Source of the DNA: Fimenecus sp964540535
GTDB lineage: Bacteria; Bacillota; Clostridia; Oscillospirales; Acutalibacteraceae
Length of the DNA: 64,000 bases
NCBI GenBank assembly: GCA_964540535.1
Contig: CAZIMO010000010.1
Span: forward strand, 1 to 64,000
Reading direction: 5' to 3'
The notes under the pieces are model-generated. The model saw nothing but the letters and a program-made list of their open reading frames with translations, was not told the origin of the DNA and searched no databases. A program made the position numbers and the translations under genes. Shown piece after piece: positions 43,306-50,181 of this stretch (within the stretch, counting starts at the first letter, position 1; every line of letters begins with the position of its first letter).

Positions 43306-43547
43306 GCCATCAATTTTTTTACCCTCGTAAGTCCTTTTTTCGCTTTTTGGATAACATAAGCCACACAGAAAGTCAACAGAATTGTCAAAAAAAGACTTTG
43401 TTACATCTAACTATAAGTTTTTTACGAGATTTCAGTCTTTTTGTGACTATTCTGTACCAAAAATAAGATTTTCTTGACTTGTCTGTGTGTCTTATGTTTT
43501 CTTTTTTTATTGCGAAAAGTCCTAACGAGGGTAAAAAAATTGATGGC
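43306..43547. repeat. 242-bp long imperfect palindrome with perfect 23-bp ends
   Basis: The outer 23 bases (43306-43328 and 43525-43547) are perfect inverted repeats beginning GCCATCAATTTT. Moving inward, further inverted blocks recur: ACATAAGCCACACAGA against ACATAAGACACACAGA, and ACAGAATTGTCAAAAAAAG against the reverse complement of a near-identical stretch about 43430-43452. The whole can fold into one long hairpin with a centre of about 35 bases. It contains no gene. It could be a MITE-type insertion or a phage replication structure. Confidence 0.75.
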
Positions 43548-43635
43548 TAATGAGTTATTTGCTCAAGAGCCTTCAAGGATAAAAAATTTAATTTTAAATT
43601 CATTTTCAGAAAGGCGGTGAAAGGGGGTGGACGAA

Positions 43636-43740
43636 ATGACCTTAACCGAAGCTTTGAGACTTATTGAAGCCTTAAAAGAAGAAGGCTACACGCTTGAGCA
43701 AATTGAACAAATACTCAAGCACATAGCCGACAAATCCTAA
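43636..43740 (+). CDS. 34-residue helical protein
   Basis: ATG at 43636 with AGGGGG about 8 bases upstream, TAA at 43738. The product is a short, strongly helical, acidic peptide (TEALRLIEALKEEGYTLEQIEQIL). A GTG nine bases upstream is an alternative start. No family recognised; similar small helical proteins are frequent in mobile elements. Confidence 0.55.
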   Translation: MTLTEALRLIEALKEEGYTLEQIEQILKHIADKS

Positions 43741-43753
43741 CTTTTAGTTAGGT

Positions 43754-43780
43754 GCAGGGGGAACTCACAATTCCCCTTGC
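43754..43780 (+). repeat. hairpin between small phage genes
   Basis: GCAGGGGGAA at 43754-43763 pairs with TTCCCCTTGC at 43771-43780 (10 bp, one G-U). No T run follows, so it may stabilise or process the transcript rather than end it. Confidence 0.6.
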
Positions 43781-43830
43781 AAATGTTAGTATATCACATA
43801 TTTTATTTTTTGTAAAGGTGGAATTTTTTT

Positions 43831-44013
43831 ATGAAAGTACAAGAATTATTTAACCAAGTAGAATTACAAAGCGAAATTATTTATTGTTATTACGATTACG
43901 AAAACACAGAAGAGCGAATTGTAATTGATAAAGAAAAAGCTAAAGAATTTGAAATAAGATATATCTATTGCGAAAACAATAAAATTTATATTGAAGTAGA
44001 TATAGAATTTTAA
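43831..44013 (+). CDS. hypothetical 60-residue prophage protein
   Basis: A small acidic soluble protein rich in Tyr, Glu and Ile, with AAGGTGG before the ATG. Probably beta-strand rich at its end (IRYIYCENNKIYIEVDIEF). No family recognised. Confidence 0.6.
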   Translation: MKVQELFNQVELQSEIIYCYYDYENTEERIVIDKEKAKEFEIRYIYCENNKIYIEVDIEF

Positions 44014-44050
44014 TAAAGATTAAAACAAAACTTAAGGAGATAAAATAAAA

Positions 44051-44137
44051 ATGGAAATAGCTTGGATGATACAAAGTATTTTAGATTTATTAATATTCAT
44101 AGCAATATCTTATTTGTTTTATATAAGTTTAGAATGA
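44051..44137 (+). CDS. 28-residue hydrophobic peptide
   Basis: AGGAGAT lies upstream of the ATG at 44051; TGA at 44135. The product is a single membrane helix (ILDLLIFIAISYLFYI). A terminator follows within 15 bases. Short membrane peptides of this sort may be minor virion, superinfection-exclusion or toxin-like proteins; none can be claimed. Confidence 0.5.
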   Translation: MEIAWMIQSILDLLIFIAISYLFYISLE

Positions 44138-44149
44138 TTTATCATTATG

Positions 44150-44178
44150 ATGCCCTTAAAAATTGATTTTAAGGGCAT
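44150..44178. terminator. terminator at the right end of the prophage
   Basis: A perfect 12-bp inverted repeat (44150-44161 with 44167-44178) around a five-base loop, flanked by A/T-rich sequence. It ends the rightward small-gene transcript 17 bases before the boundary repeat. Confidence 0.85.
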
Positions 44179-44194
44179 TTATATTAAAGAACAC

Positions 44195-44239
44195 TATTTA
44201 TTTTGTATAATAATCATTAAACTTTTCAACATTTTCAAC
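44195..44239 (+). repeat. prophage boundary direct repeat, right copy (attR candidate)
   Basis: Same 45-base sequence as 34973-35017 apart from base 44219. It begins with the centre TATTTA and the XerD-like arm TTTTGTATAAT; the sequence on its left, TTAAAGAACAC, does not mirror that arm, in contrast to the left copy. Joining the outer flanks would restore a site with two good arms; joining the inner flanks gives the phage site with one degenerate arm. Confidence 0.85.
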
Positions 44240-44444
44240 AAAATTGGGAAGTTTTCGTAATTTTTATGCTAAAAAGCTCGCCTATTTATTACTGAAAAAA
44301 TAATACAAATTGTATAGAAAATATGCAATAGAATATAAATGAATTTTTAATATTAAATTTAATAATGTTATTGAGTTTAATTTAAGATTAAAGATTTTTG
44401 ATTTAAAATTATAATTTTACTAATTTCAATTTAATATAATAATA
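44240..44444. other. A/T-rich intergenic stretch right of the prophage
   Basis: About 200 bases of very A/T-rich sequence without a supported gene or clear structure. Confidence 0.6.
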
Positions 44445-44489
44445 ATGCAAACCCGAATCCGCTTTGCTTAAGCGGATTCGGGTTTGCAT
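44445..44489 (-). terminator. terminator of the sigma-factor operon
   Basis: A perfect 20-bp inverted repeat (44445-44464 with 44470-44489) with a five-base loop, overlapping the sigma gene stop codon, followed on the - strand by T/A-rich sequence. Confidence 0.88.
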
Positions 44490-44938
44490 TACTTTCTGAG
44501 CTTTTTTCTTATTTTTTCTAAATACGTTCTGACTGTTGAAGAAGATATACATAGCTTTTTACCGATTTCGGCGCTGTTATACCCTTGTATTTTTAGTTCA
44601 AGAATTTGTTTTTCCTTTTTTGAAAGTTTTTTTAGATAGTCATTTGATTCTATGTCTTCCGCGAAATCATAATTATCAGCATAATTATATAATTCATCAA
44701 AAGAAACCGCATTTTCTAACAATTTTTTATTTCTTAAATAATCACATAATACGCTATTTGAAATTTTAAGGATAAATGCTTTTACAGAACGAATATTGTC
44801 AATACACCCACTCCACGCCATAAGCTTAATAAATGTTTGCTGGGTTAAATCTTCGGCATCATTTTCACCAATTCTCTTGCGAAAATACTTATAAACCGTG
44901 GTGTAATATTCTTCATATAGCCTCGAAATATTATACAT
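44489..44938 (-). CDS. ECF-type RNA polymerase sigma factor
   Basis: A 149-residue sigma-70 family protein with region 2 (YKYFRKRIGENDAEDLTQQTFIKLMAW) and region 4 (LSKKEKQILELKIQGYNSAEIGKKLCISSSTVRTYLEKIRKKL) and nothing else, as in extracytoplasmic-function sigma factors. It shares one base with the gene upstream, probably its regulator or co-factor. The signal and targets are unknown. A stand-alone region 4 gives a LuxR-like look, but region 2 is clear. Confidence 0.88.
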   Translation of the reverse strand: MYNISRLYEEYYTTVYKYFRKRIGENDAEDLTQQTFIKLMAWSGCIDNIRSVKAFILKISNSVLCDYLRNKKLLENAVSFDELYNYADNYDFAEDIESNDYLKKLSKKEKQILELKIQGYNSAEIGKKLCISSSTVRTYLEKIRKKLRK

Positions 44939-45618
44939 TATTTATCCTTAACAACAATTTTATTACCGATAATTGACCTTGCTTGAATACATCCTTTTAT
45001 ATTCTTATTACAAATAATAGAATCTCCAACAAAAAACTTAACGTCATTATTAACGATATCTTCTTCAGTTACATCATCAGAAATGGTTAAAGAATCACCG
45101 GTAAGAACAAGAGTGCCAACTTCAATATTGCGGATAAAGTTTTTGTCTATATCAATTTTATTTGAGAAAAACTTAACCTTATTCTCATCAAAATCCATCT
45201 CGTAAACTATTCCGTTTTCAGAAACACATTTTGCGTCATTAACAATACCTTTTTTCTTCAACTGAATACCGTTTATACAGTATTCTATATTAGTACCTTG
45301 AATAGGTTTACTTAAAATATAAATACCGTTTAAAACAGCAAAGCAATTATCGGGAAGAGAAATATCTTTATCAAACTTAATGCCGTTAACAACAACTATT
45401 TTTTTATCTTTCGGCAAATTATATTGAAATGCAACAGCTGCAAGCTTAATTTTTGAAAACGCTTCAATAAATTCCGACGTAGGATTTTCAGGTAATATCA
45501 GCATAGCAACAGCTTCAATAGCTTTTATATTTTCCAGTGCTTGCGGAGTGTAATCTCTCAAATCTAAAAGCGTTTGAGCTTGGATAGTTTGTTTCCTCTT
45601 AAAAATATTTTTTAACAT
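44938..45618 (-). CDS. hypothetical protein co-expressed with the sigma factor
   Basis: A 226-residue soluble protein with no membrane helix, so not a typical anti-sigma factor. The second half shows short beta repeats with Gly/Asn turns (VVVNGIKFDKDI, FAVLNGIYIL, LVLTGDSLTIS, FVGDSIICN), like a small right-handed beta-helix or bactofilin-like fold. ATG at 45618 is supported by GGTGG. Coupled to the sigma gene (TAATG overlap), so a regulator or product of that system; function unknown. Confidence 0.6.
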   Translation of the reverse strand: MLKNIFKRKQTIQAQTLLDLRDYTPQALENIKAIEAVAMLILPENPTSEFIEAFSKIKLAAVAFQYNLPKDKKIVVVNGIKFDKDISLPDNCFAVLNGIYILSKPIQGTNIEYCINGIQLKKKGIVNDAKCVSENGIVYEMDFDENKVKFFSNKIDIDKNFIRNIEVGTLVLTGDSLTISDDVTEEDIVNNDVKFFVGDSIICNKNIKGCIQARSIIGNKIVVKDK

Positions 45619-45731
45619 AATTTTTACCACCTTTCACTATATAAGACGAAGGAAATGTAAAAAGTGTCTATACAAAGTGAAAAAATTAACTCATTGTTTA
45701 AGTCAGGGTTTCTCCCCTGCCATTTACAGCT

Positions 45732-46220
45732 TTAATCTTTAATAAAAGGCCAAACAGCTTTCCAAGCGTAAATTAATTTGTCGATACTCCATGCGGCATT
45801 TGCAGGCGATGTTGAGGGTAATTGAACAGCCTCTCTGTTTATAATATCACGAACATATTTATTGTAGTATTTTTCTGCAGTCTTACCGTTAACGAATATT
45901 TGCTTTATATTAGCATTGTTAAGAATTTCCGTAAGGTCATTAGCAACAACATTCTTGATTGAACTGTCAGAACTGCCTGTGATATCGCAAGAAGCAATAA
46001 CATCCCACAGTGCAATATTATTTGAATGCAAAAACTTCTTTTTTTCTTCAATCGTTTTAGGTGCTTCTACACCTAAAACCGATGAAATAACCTTCCAAAA
46101 TCTGTTTTGCGGATGTCCGTAAAAAAACATCTGCTCCCTCGATTTCACCGATGGAAAACTGCCAAGAATAAGTATTTTTGAGTTTTTATCATATAAAGGC
46201 GGAAATGGATGTTGCGTCAT
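45732..46220 (-). CDS. hypoxanthine/uracil-DNA glycosylase family protein
   Basis: A 162-residue protein of the uracil-DNA glycosylase superfamily. LILGSFPSVKSREQMFFYGHPQNRFWKVI is the motif I region of the deoxyinosine/mug-like family; NGKTAEKYY and the late STSPANAAW form the other active-site loops. It removes hypoxanthine or uracil from DNA. No coupling to its neighbours. Confidence 0.88.
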   Translation of the reverse strand: MTQHPFPPLYDKNSKILILGSFPSVKSREQMFFYGHPQNRFWKVISSVLGVEAPKTIEEKKKFLHSNNIALWDVIASCDITGSSDSSIKNVVANDLTEILNNANIKQIFVNGKTAEKYYNKYVRDIINREAVQLPSTSPANAAWSIDKLIYAWKAVWPFIKD

Positions 46221-46234
46221 ATATACTCCTCATT

Positions 46235-47035
46235 TTATTTAAGGTTTTTGTTAAAAAGATTATTAAACATTGAATTACAGTTATAAGTAAATTCTTTTGG
46301 CGTTGAAATATTTTTATTAAGTCCTATTGTTTCATAAGTAGCTGACCAAAGCAAATACGGTGTCAACGGTAAAATATTCTTCACTTTAAAATGTTCACCG
46401 TCACGAATCAGCAGACCGTCTTCTGCGATTTTTTTCATATCAAAGTAAAGTCTTGCACCCGGATTATAAATCATATTCTCATCCATAATTATTTTATTAT
46501 TCTGTTTTGACAACACAACAATTTCACCTGCAACTGCACCGTTAGAAAACATAATATAGTTGCTAAAAGCTGCTGGATCACCAAGAAGCGCGCCAATAGG
46601 CTGTCTATCAAAAAATCTATTCTCTGATTGAAGAACATTCCAGCTTTTAAGGCAACCGTCTGATTTTATTTTCAACCAATTGTCATATGTTGTGCTGTGT
46701 ACCAATATATCCGGCTCATATTCTCTTAAAAAATTATCATTAAAAGAATGATTACCATAATATAATTGAGCGTTTTTTAAATCAGTTTTATCAATACAAA
46801 TAATTGTATTATCATTATTTGTATTGTGAAATCCTATAAAATCACATACAGCCATTTTCCAATCAGCATAATTTTTGCTTATTTTCAATGTATAAACTGA
46901 ATTTTCACTACCACACATCATATCATAAGCATTTGAATCGGTAAGATGTAACACAATCCAAGAATCGTCAAATTCTGTATCGGTGAACGGATTAACGGTG
47001 TTTAATTGAAAATTTTCATCAACAATATAAATCAT
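46235..47035 (-). CDS. uncharacterised protein
   Basis: A 266-residue soluble protein not assigned to a family. The segment ILVHSTTYDNWLKIKSDGCLKSW, followed after ~70 residues by GARLYFDMKKIAEDGLLIRDG, has the spacing seen in some ADP-ribosyltransferase/KptA-like folds (His-Ser, then a Tyr, then Glu/Asp), but this is only a resemblance. It overlaps the next small gene by 4 bases and belongs to the run down to radA. Confidence 0.55.
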   Translation of the reverse strand: MIYIVDENFQLNTVNPFTDTEFDDSWIVLHLTDSNAYDMMCGSENSVYTLKISKNYADWKMAVCDFIGFHNTNNDNTIICIDKTDLKNAQLYYGNHSFNDNFLREYEPDILVHSTTYDNWLKIKSDGCLKSWNVLQSENRFFDRQPIGALLGDPAAFSNYIMFSNGAVAGEIVVLSKQNNKIIMDENMIYNPGARLYFDMKKIAEDGLLIRDGEHFKVKNILPLTPYLLWSATYETIGLNKNISTPKEFTYNCNSMFNNLFNKNLK

Positions 47036-47220
47036 TTATTTAGTTTTTTCTCAACAAAATCAATACCTTTTTCAGCAGTCTGTGCGAGCTTTTCGGGCGA
47101 TATTATTCGTCTTGCATTTATAGGCACACCATATTTTTTTGCCATCTTACCTGCTTGTGATAATACAATTCCCATAGTTGCCGCCGCACCTAAATAAGCA
47201 ACAAAATATCCTTTTTTCAT
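47032..47220 (-). CDS. 62-residue hypothetical protein
   Basis: ATG at 47220 with GGTGA upstream. An N-terminal hydrophobic segment (YFVAYLGAAATMGIVL) is followed by a basic helix. No family recognised. Lies between two hypothetical genes with 1- and 4-base junctions, so it is in the radA transcript. Confidence 0.6.
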   Translation of the reverse strand: MKKGYFVAYLGAAATMGIVLSQAGKMAKKYGVPINARRIISPEKLAQTAEKGIDFVEKKLNK

Positions 47221-47221
47221 T

Positions 47222-47974
47222 TTATTCACCATCTTTTTCAATAATCGGAATGATACTGCCAATATCCGTTAACGGTTTTACTTTAATATCCATATAATTT
47301 ACACCATTATTATAAAGAAAATATTTTATTTGTTTAAAGTTTTTGTGAGTTGACAAATCACCGTTAAACAACAACATATCATTATGAATTAAGCCACAGC
47401 AGCCGCCGATAAAGCCGTAGTCATATTTTTCAATATGTACACTCCCCTTTTCAACAAGCAACGAATTGATATTATACTGTGAAACTGCATTGTAAATAGA
47501 TGCATCGTCAGTTATTATTGTATTACGTTTAACAATACATATAGAGCATTTTGAATAGCCTTGTTTAACATCAATAATCTGCTTTTGCGGTAATACTTCA
47601 AGTATTTCATTTGTCATAATGGATTTATTGCAAATTATGTAGTCACCGATATCTGCAAAATTCAACAGACAGTCGTTTGGATAAGGCGATTTAATATTAC
47701 TGATTTTTTTAGTTATTCCGCCTGATTTCTCAACAAATTTAATTAAATTTTTCTGACCGCAGTCTGCCAAAAAAGTATTATTTCCAACATAGTTTGCCAA
47801 AATATCAGCGTGATGTTTCACAGAGACGTCTAAAAGCTGATTTTTTTCTGTATTAACAACTGTTATCGACAATTTTTCAAAAGCGTTTTTTAAGGCATTA
47901 TCGTCACAGTGAGCAAAAACCGTTGTAATTTTATTTTGTGGCAAGTTGGGATTTTTTAAAAACTGTTCATTCAA
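47222..47974 (-). CDS. hypothetical protein, possible GME-fold (DUF6873-like)
   Basis: A 250-residue soluble protein. The C-terminal half contains VKQGYSKCSICIVKRNTIITDDASIY and DYGFIGGCCGLIHNDMLLFNGDL, which recall clostridial proteins of the guanidino-modifying-enzyme fold; an enzymatic role is not established. It overlaps radA by 4 bases. Confidence 0.5.
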   Translation of the reverse strand: MNEQFLKNPNLPQNKITTVFAHCDDNALKNAFEKLSITVVNTEKNQLLDVSVKHHADILANYVGNNTFLADCGQKNLIKFVEKSGGITKKISNIKSPYPNDCLLNFADIGDYIICNKSIMTNEILEVLPQKQIIDVKQGYSKCSICIVKRNTIITDDASIYNAVSQYNINSLLVEKGSVHIEKYDYGFIGGCCGLIHNDMLLFNGDLSTHKNFKQIKYFLYNNGVNYMDIKVKPLTDIGSIIPIIEKDGE

Positions 47975-49347
47975 TTCATAATCGCCTCAAATGCTTGTCT
48001 TATGTTTTTGGCCGGAATAATATCTATTTCTTCAAATAAATATTTAGGCAATTTTGAATAATTATGATAAGGAATTATACATTTTTCAAATCCAAGCTTT
48101 GCAGCTTCTTTAATTCGCTGTTCACAGCAATTTACCGAACGAATCTCACCTGCCAAACCTATCTCACCGAACGCAAGAGCCTTTTCAGGAACCACAACAT
48201 CTTTAAGACTTGAAACAATAGCAAGCGCAATTGATAAATCTGCCGCCGTTTCGTCAATACGCAATCCACCGATAACATTTGTGTAACAATCCATATTTCC
48301 GAGGAAATAACCGCACCGTTTTTCAAGCACGGCAATAAGCATTGCCATACGGCTGTAATCAATACCAGTCGCCATTCTGCGAGGATTGCCAAATCCGCTC
48401 GGAGTTACAAGACTTTGAACCTCTGCAAGAATGGGTCGTGAACCCTCCATAAGACATGCTACGCAAGTTCCCGATACATTTCTCGGCTTTCCGGAAATAA
48501 GCATCATAGACGGATTTTCAACTTCAGAAAGACCGTTATCAAGCATTTCAAACACACCGATTTCATTAGTTGAACCGTAACGGTTTTTAACAGCTCTCAA
48601 AATACGGTAAGATGTATTTCTGTCGCCCTCAAAATAAAGCACGCAATCAACAATATGTTCGAGTACCTTTGGTCCTGCAATGTTACCGTCTTTATTAACA
48701 TGGCCTACAAGAAATATCGGAATATTTGTGGATTTCGCAGTTCTCGTAAAAAGATTTGTCGATTCACGAACTTGAGTTACACTTCCGGGCGATGAATTCA
48801 ATTCGTTAATTTCCATTGTCTGAATTGAGTCTACAATTACAACATCGGGCTTTTCACTTAAAATATATTCACAGATATACTGAGTATCTGTTTCACAAAG
48901 AATTGATAAGTTTTCAGTAAAAACATGAAGTCTTGATGCACGAAGCTTAATTTGGTGAGCTGATTCCTCACCTGATACATAAAGAATTTTCAAACCTTTT
49001 CCTAAATATTCGCATATCTGCAAAAGAATTGTTGATTTACCAATACCCGGTTCACCGCTTAAAAGCACAATTGAGCCTTTTACAAGACCGCCGCCCAATA
49101 CTCTGTCAAGTTCTTTTAAACAGGTGTTATATCTGTGGTTTGTATCTGCTTTAATCTCTGCAAGCGGATACGCTTTTGCACGTGTTGAACTCAATAAGCT
49201 CTTTTTTGCATGGCTTTCTTTAACAATAGTTTTTATTTCTTCATTGAGAGTATTCCATTCATTGCAGTTTGGGCATTGACCGAGCCATCGGGGGGTTTCA
49301 TATCCACATTCACTGCAAATATATACGGATTTAGACTTCTGTGCCAT
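47971..49347 (-). CDS. radA: DNA repair protein RadA
   Basis: RecA-like helicase that promotes branch migration in recombination; 458 residues. It has an N-terminal zinc finger (CSECGYETPRWLGQCPNC), Walker A GEPGIGKST near residue 95, the RadA motif KNRYGSTNE and a C-terminal Lon-like domain. It overlaps the cwlD start region by 17 bases. Confidence 0.95.
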   Translation of the reverse strand: MAQKSKSVYICSECGYETPRWLGQCPNCNEWNTLNEEIKTIVKESHAKKSLLSSTRAKAYPLAEIKADTNHRYNTCLKELDRVLGGGLVKGSIVLLSGEPGIGKSTILLQICEYLGKGLKILYVSGEESAHQIKLRASRLHVFTENLSILCETDTQYICEYILSEKPDVVIVDSIQTMEINELNSSPGSVTQVRESTNLFTRTAKSTNIPIFLVGHVNKDGNIAGPKVLEHIVDCVLYFEGDRNTSYRILRAVKNRYGSTNEIGVFEMLDNGLSEVENPSMMLISGKPRNVSGTCVACLMEGSRPILAEVQSLVTPSGFGNPRRMATGIDYSRMAMLIAVLEKRCGYFLGNMDCYTNVIGGLRIDETAADLSIALAIVSSLKDVVVPEKALAFGEIGLAGEIRSVNCCEQRIKEAAKLGFEKCIIPYHNYSKLPKYLFEEIDIIPAKNIRQAFEAIMN

Positions 49348-50047
49348 TTGTAACCTCCGAAATATTGTAATTTATAATTCCAGACATAATTGAAAATGCC
49401 ATTTGATATTGATATTCTTCTTTTTTGAGCTGTAATAACTCATTGGGGTTTGAAACAAATCCGCATTCAACCATTACCGCAGGCTTTGTAGCATTATATA
49501 AAACATAAACACTTGTACCTGATTCCTTTATTAGCCGTTTGTTATTTGGTTGAATTTGAGCTGAAATTGAGTTTTGAATAAACTGTGCAAGACTTTTGCT
49601 TGCGTCGTCATTCGGCGAATAAAATGTTTGAGCGCCCCAAATACTGCTGTCATCATATTTGTTTTGGTGTACGCTTATATACAAACACTTTTCATACTCT
49701 TCCATAATGGCGGCACGGTTATGAATATCAGTTGCTTTTCTTTCACGAATTGTGTCAGCATTAGGATTGTGTACTGAAATATCTTCTGTTCGCACCATTC
49801 TTGTGCTATATCCCATTACAGTGAGTATATCGTTAAGCTTTAATGCAATTGAAAGGTTAATATCTTTCTCGTTTGTGCCGTCAACGCCCACTGCTCCGCC
49901 GTCTTCACCGCCGTGACCTGCATCAATAATTATTACAGGATATTTATTTTCAATTAGTTGCGACGATGATACTGTTTTTATCTCTTGAAGAATAAAAACT
50001 GAAATCATAATTAAAACAGAAAACAATAAAAACAAAACTTTTTTCAT
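49331..50047 (-). CDS. cwlD: N-acetylmuramoyl-L-alanine amidase, CwlD type
   Basis: A 238-residue zinc amidase_3 protein with an N-terminal signal anchor (residues about 3-22). The zinc site is complete: DAGHGGEDGG, the Glu in NEKDIN, and SVHQN, with the catalytic Glu in VMVECGF. In spore formers CwlD acts with PdaA to make the muramic lactam of the cortex. The ATG at 50047 follows GGGTGAT; an in-frame ATG at 50059 lacks a ribosome site. Confidence 0.85.
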   Translation of the reverse strand: MKKVLFLLFSVLIMISVFILQEIKTVSSSQLIENKYPVIIIDAGHGGEDGGAVGVDGTNEKDINLSIALKLNDILTVMGYSTRMVRTEDISVHNPNADTIRERKATDIHNRAAIMEEYEKCLYISVHQNKYDDSSIWGAQTFYSPNDDASKSLAQFIQNSISAQIQPNNKRLIKESGTSVYVLYNATKPAVMVECGFVSNPNELLQLKKEEYQYQMAFSIMSGIINYNISEVTNGTEV

Positions 50048-50146
50048 AAAATCACCCATATAATTATATGGATAAATTTTATTTAATATAATTTTACAAT
50101 ATAACCAAACTTTTTACAAGCAAAAAAATATCGCATTGCGTAATTA

Positions 50147-50174
50147 AAGGGTCTAATAAAAATATCAGACCCTT
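50147..50174. terminator. terminator between the ABC exporter and cwlD
   Basis: AAGGGTCT at 50147-50154 pairs with AGACCCTT at 50167-50174 around a 12-base A/T-rich loop. It lies just after the ABC exporter stop codon on the - strand. Confidence 0.7.
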
Positions 50175-50181
50175 AATCGCA

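Larger units (their letters stand above)
34973..44239. mobile_element. inovirus-like (filamentous phage) prophage, 9.2 kb
   Basis: Between two 45-bp direct repeats (unit length 9,222 bp) lie about 21 mostly tiny genes. Seventeen on the - strand form a replication, morphogenesis and structural block: HUH Rep, Zot-like ATPase, one-helix coat-like proteins, two signal-peptide proteins with C-terminal anchors, and a likely ssDNA-binding protein. Four small genes led by an XRE regulator are on the + strand. Size, gene lengths and order fit Inoviridae-like phages. There is no integrase, no capsid, terminase or portal gene, and no secretin, the last being unnecessary in a host without an outer membrane. 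Xer-mediated integration at a dif-like site is inferred. Confidence 0.88.

Noticed and set aside
43009..43466. Two open frames of 89 and 117 codons on the + strand
   Set aside because: They run through a terminator, the tandem hairpins and the large palindrome, have no good ribosome site and low-complexity composition; the region is better read as noncoding.
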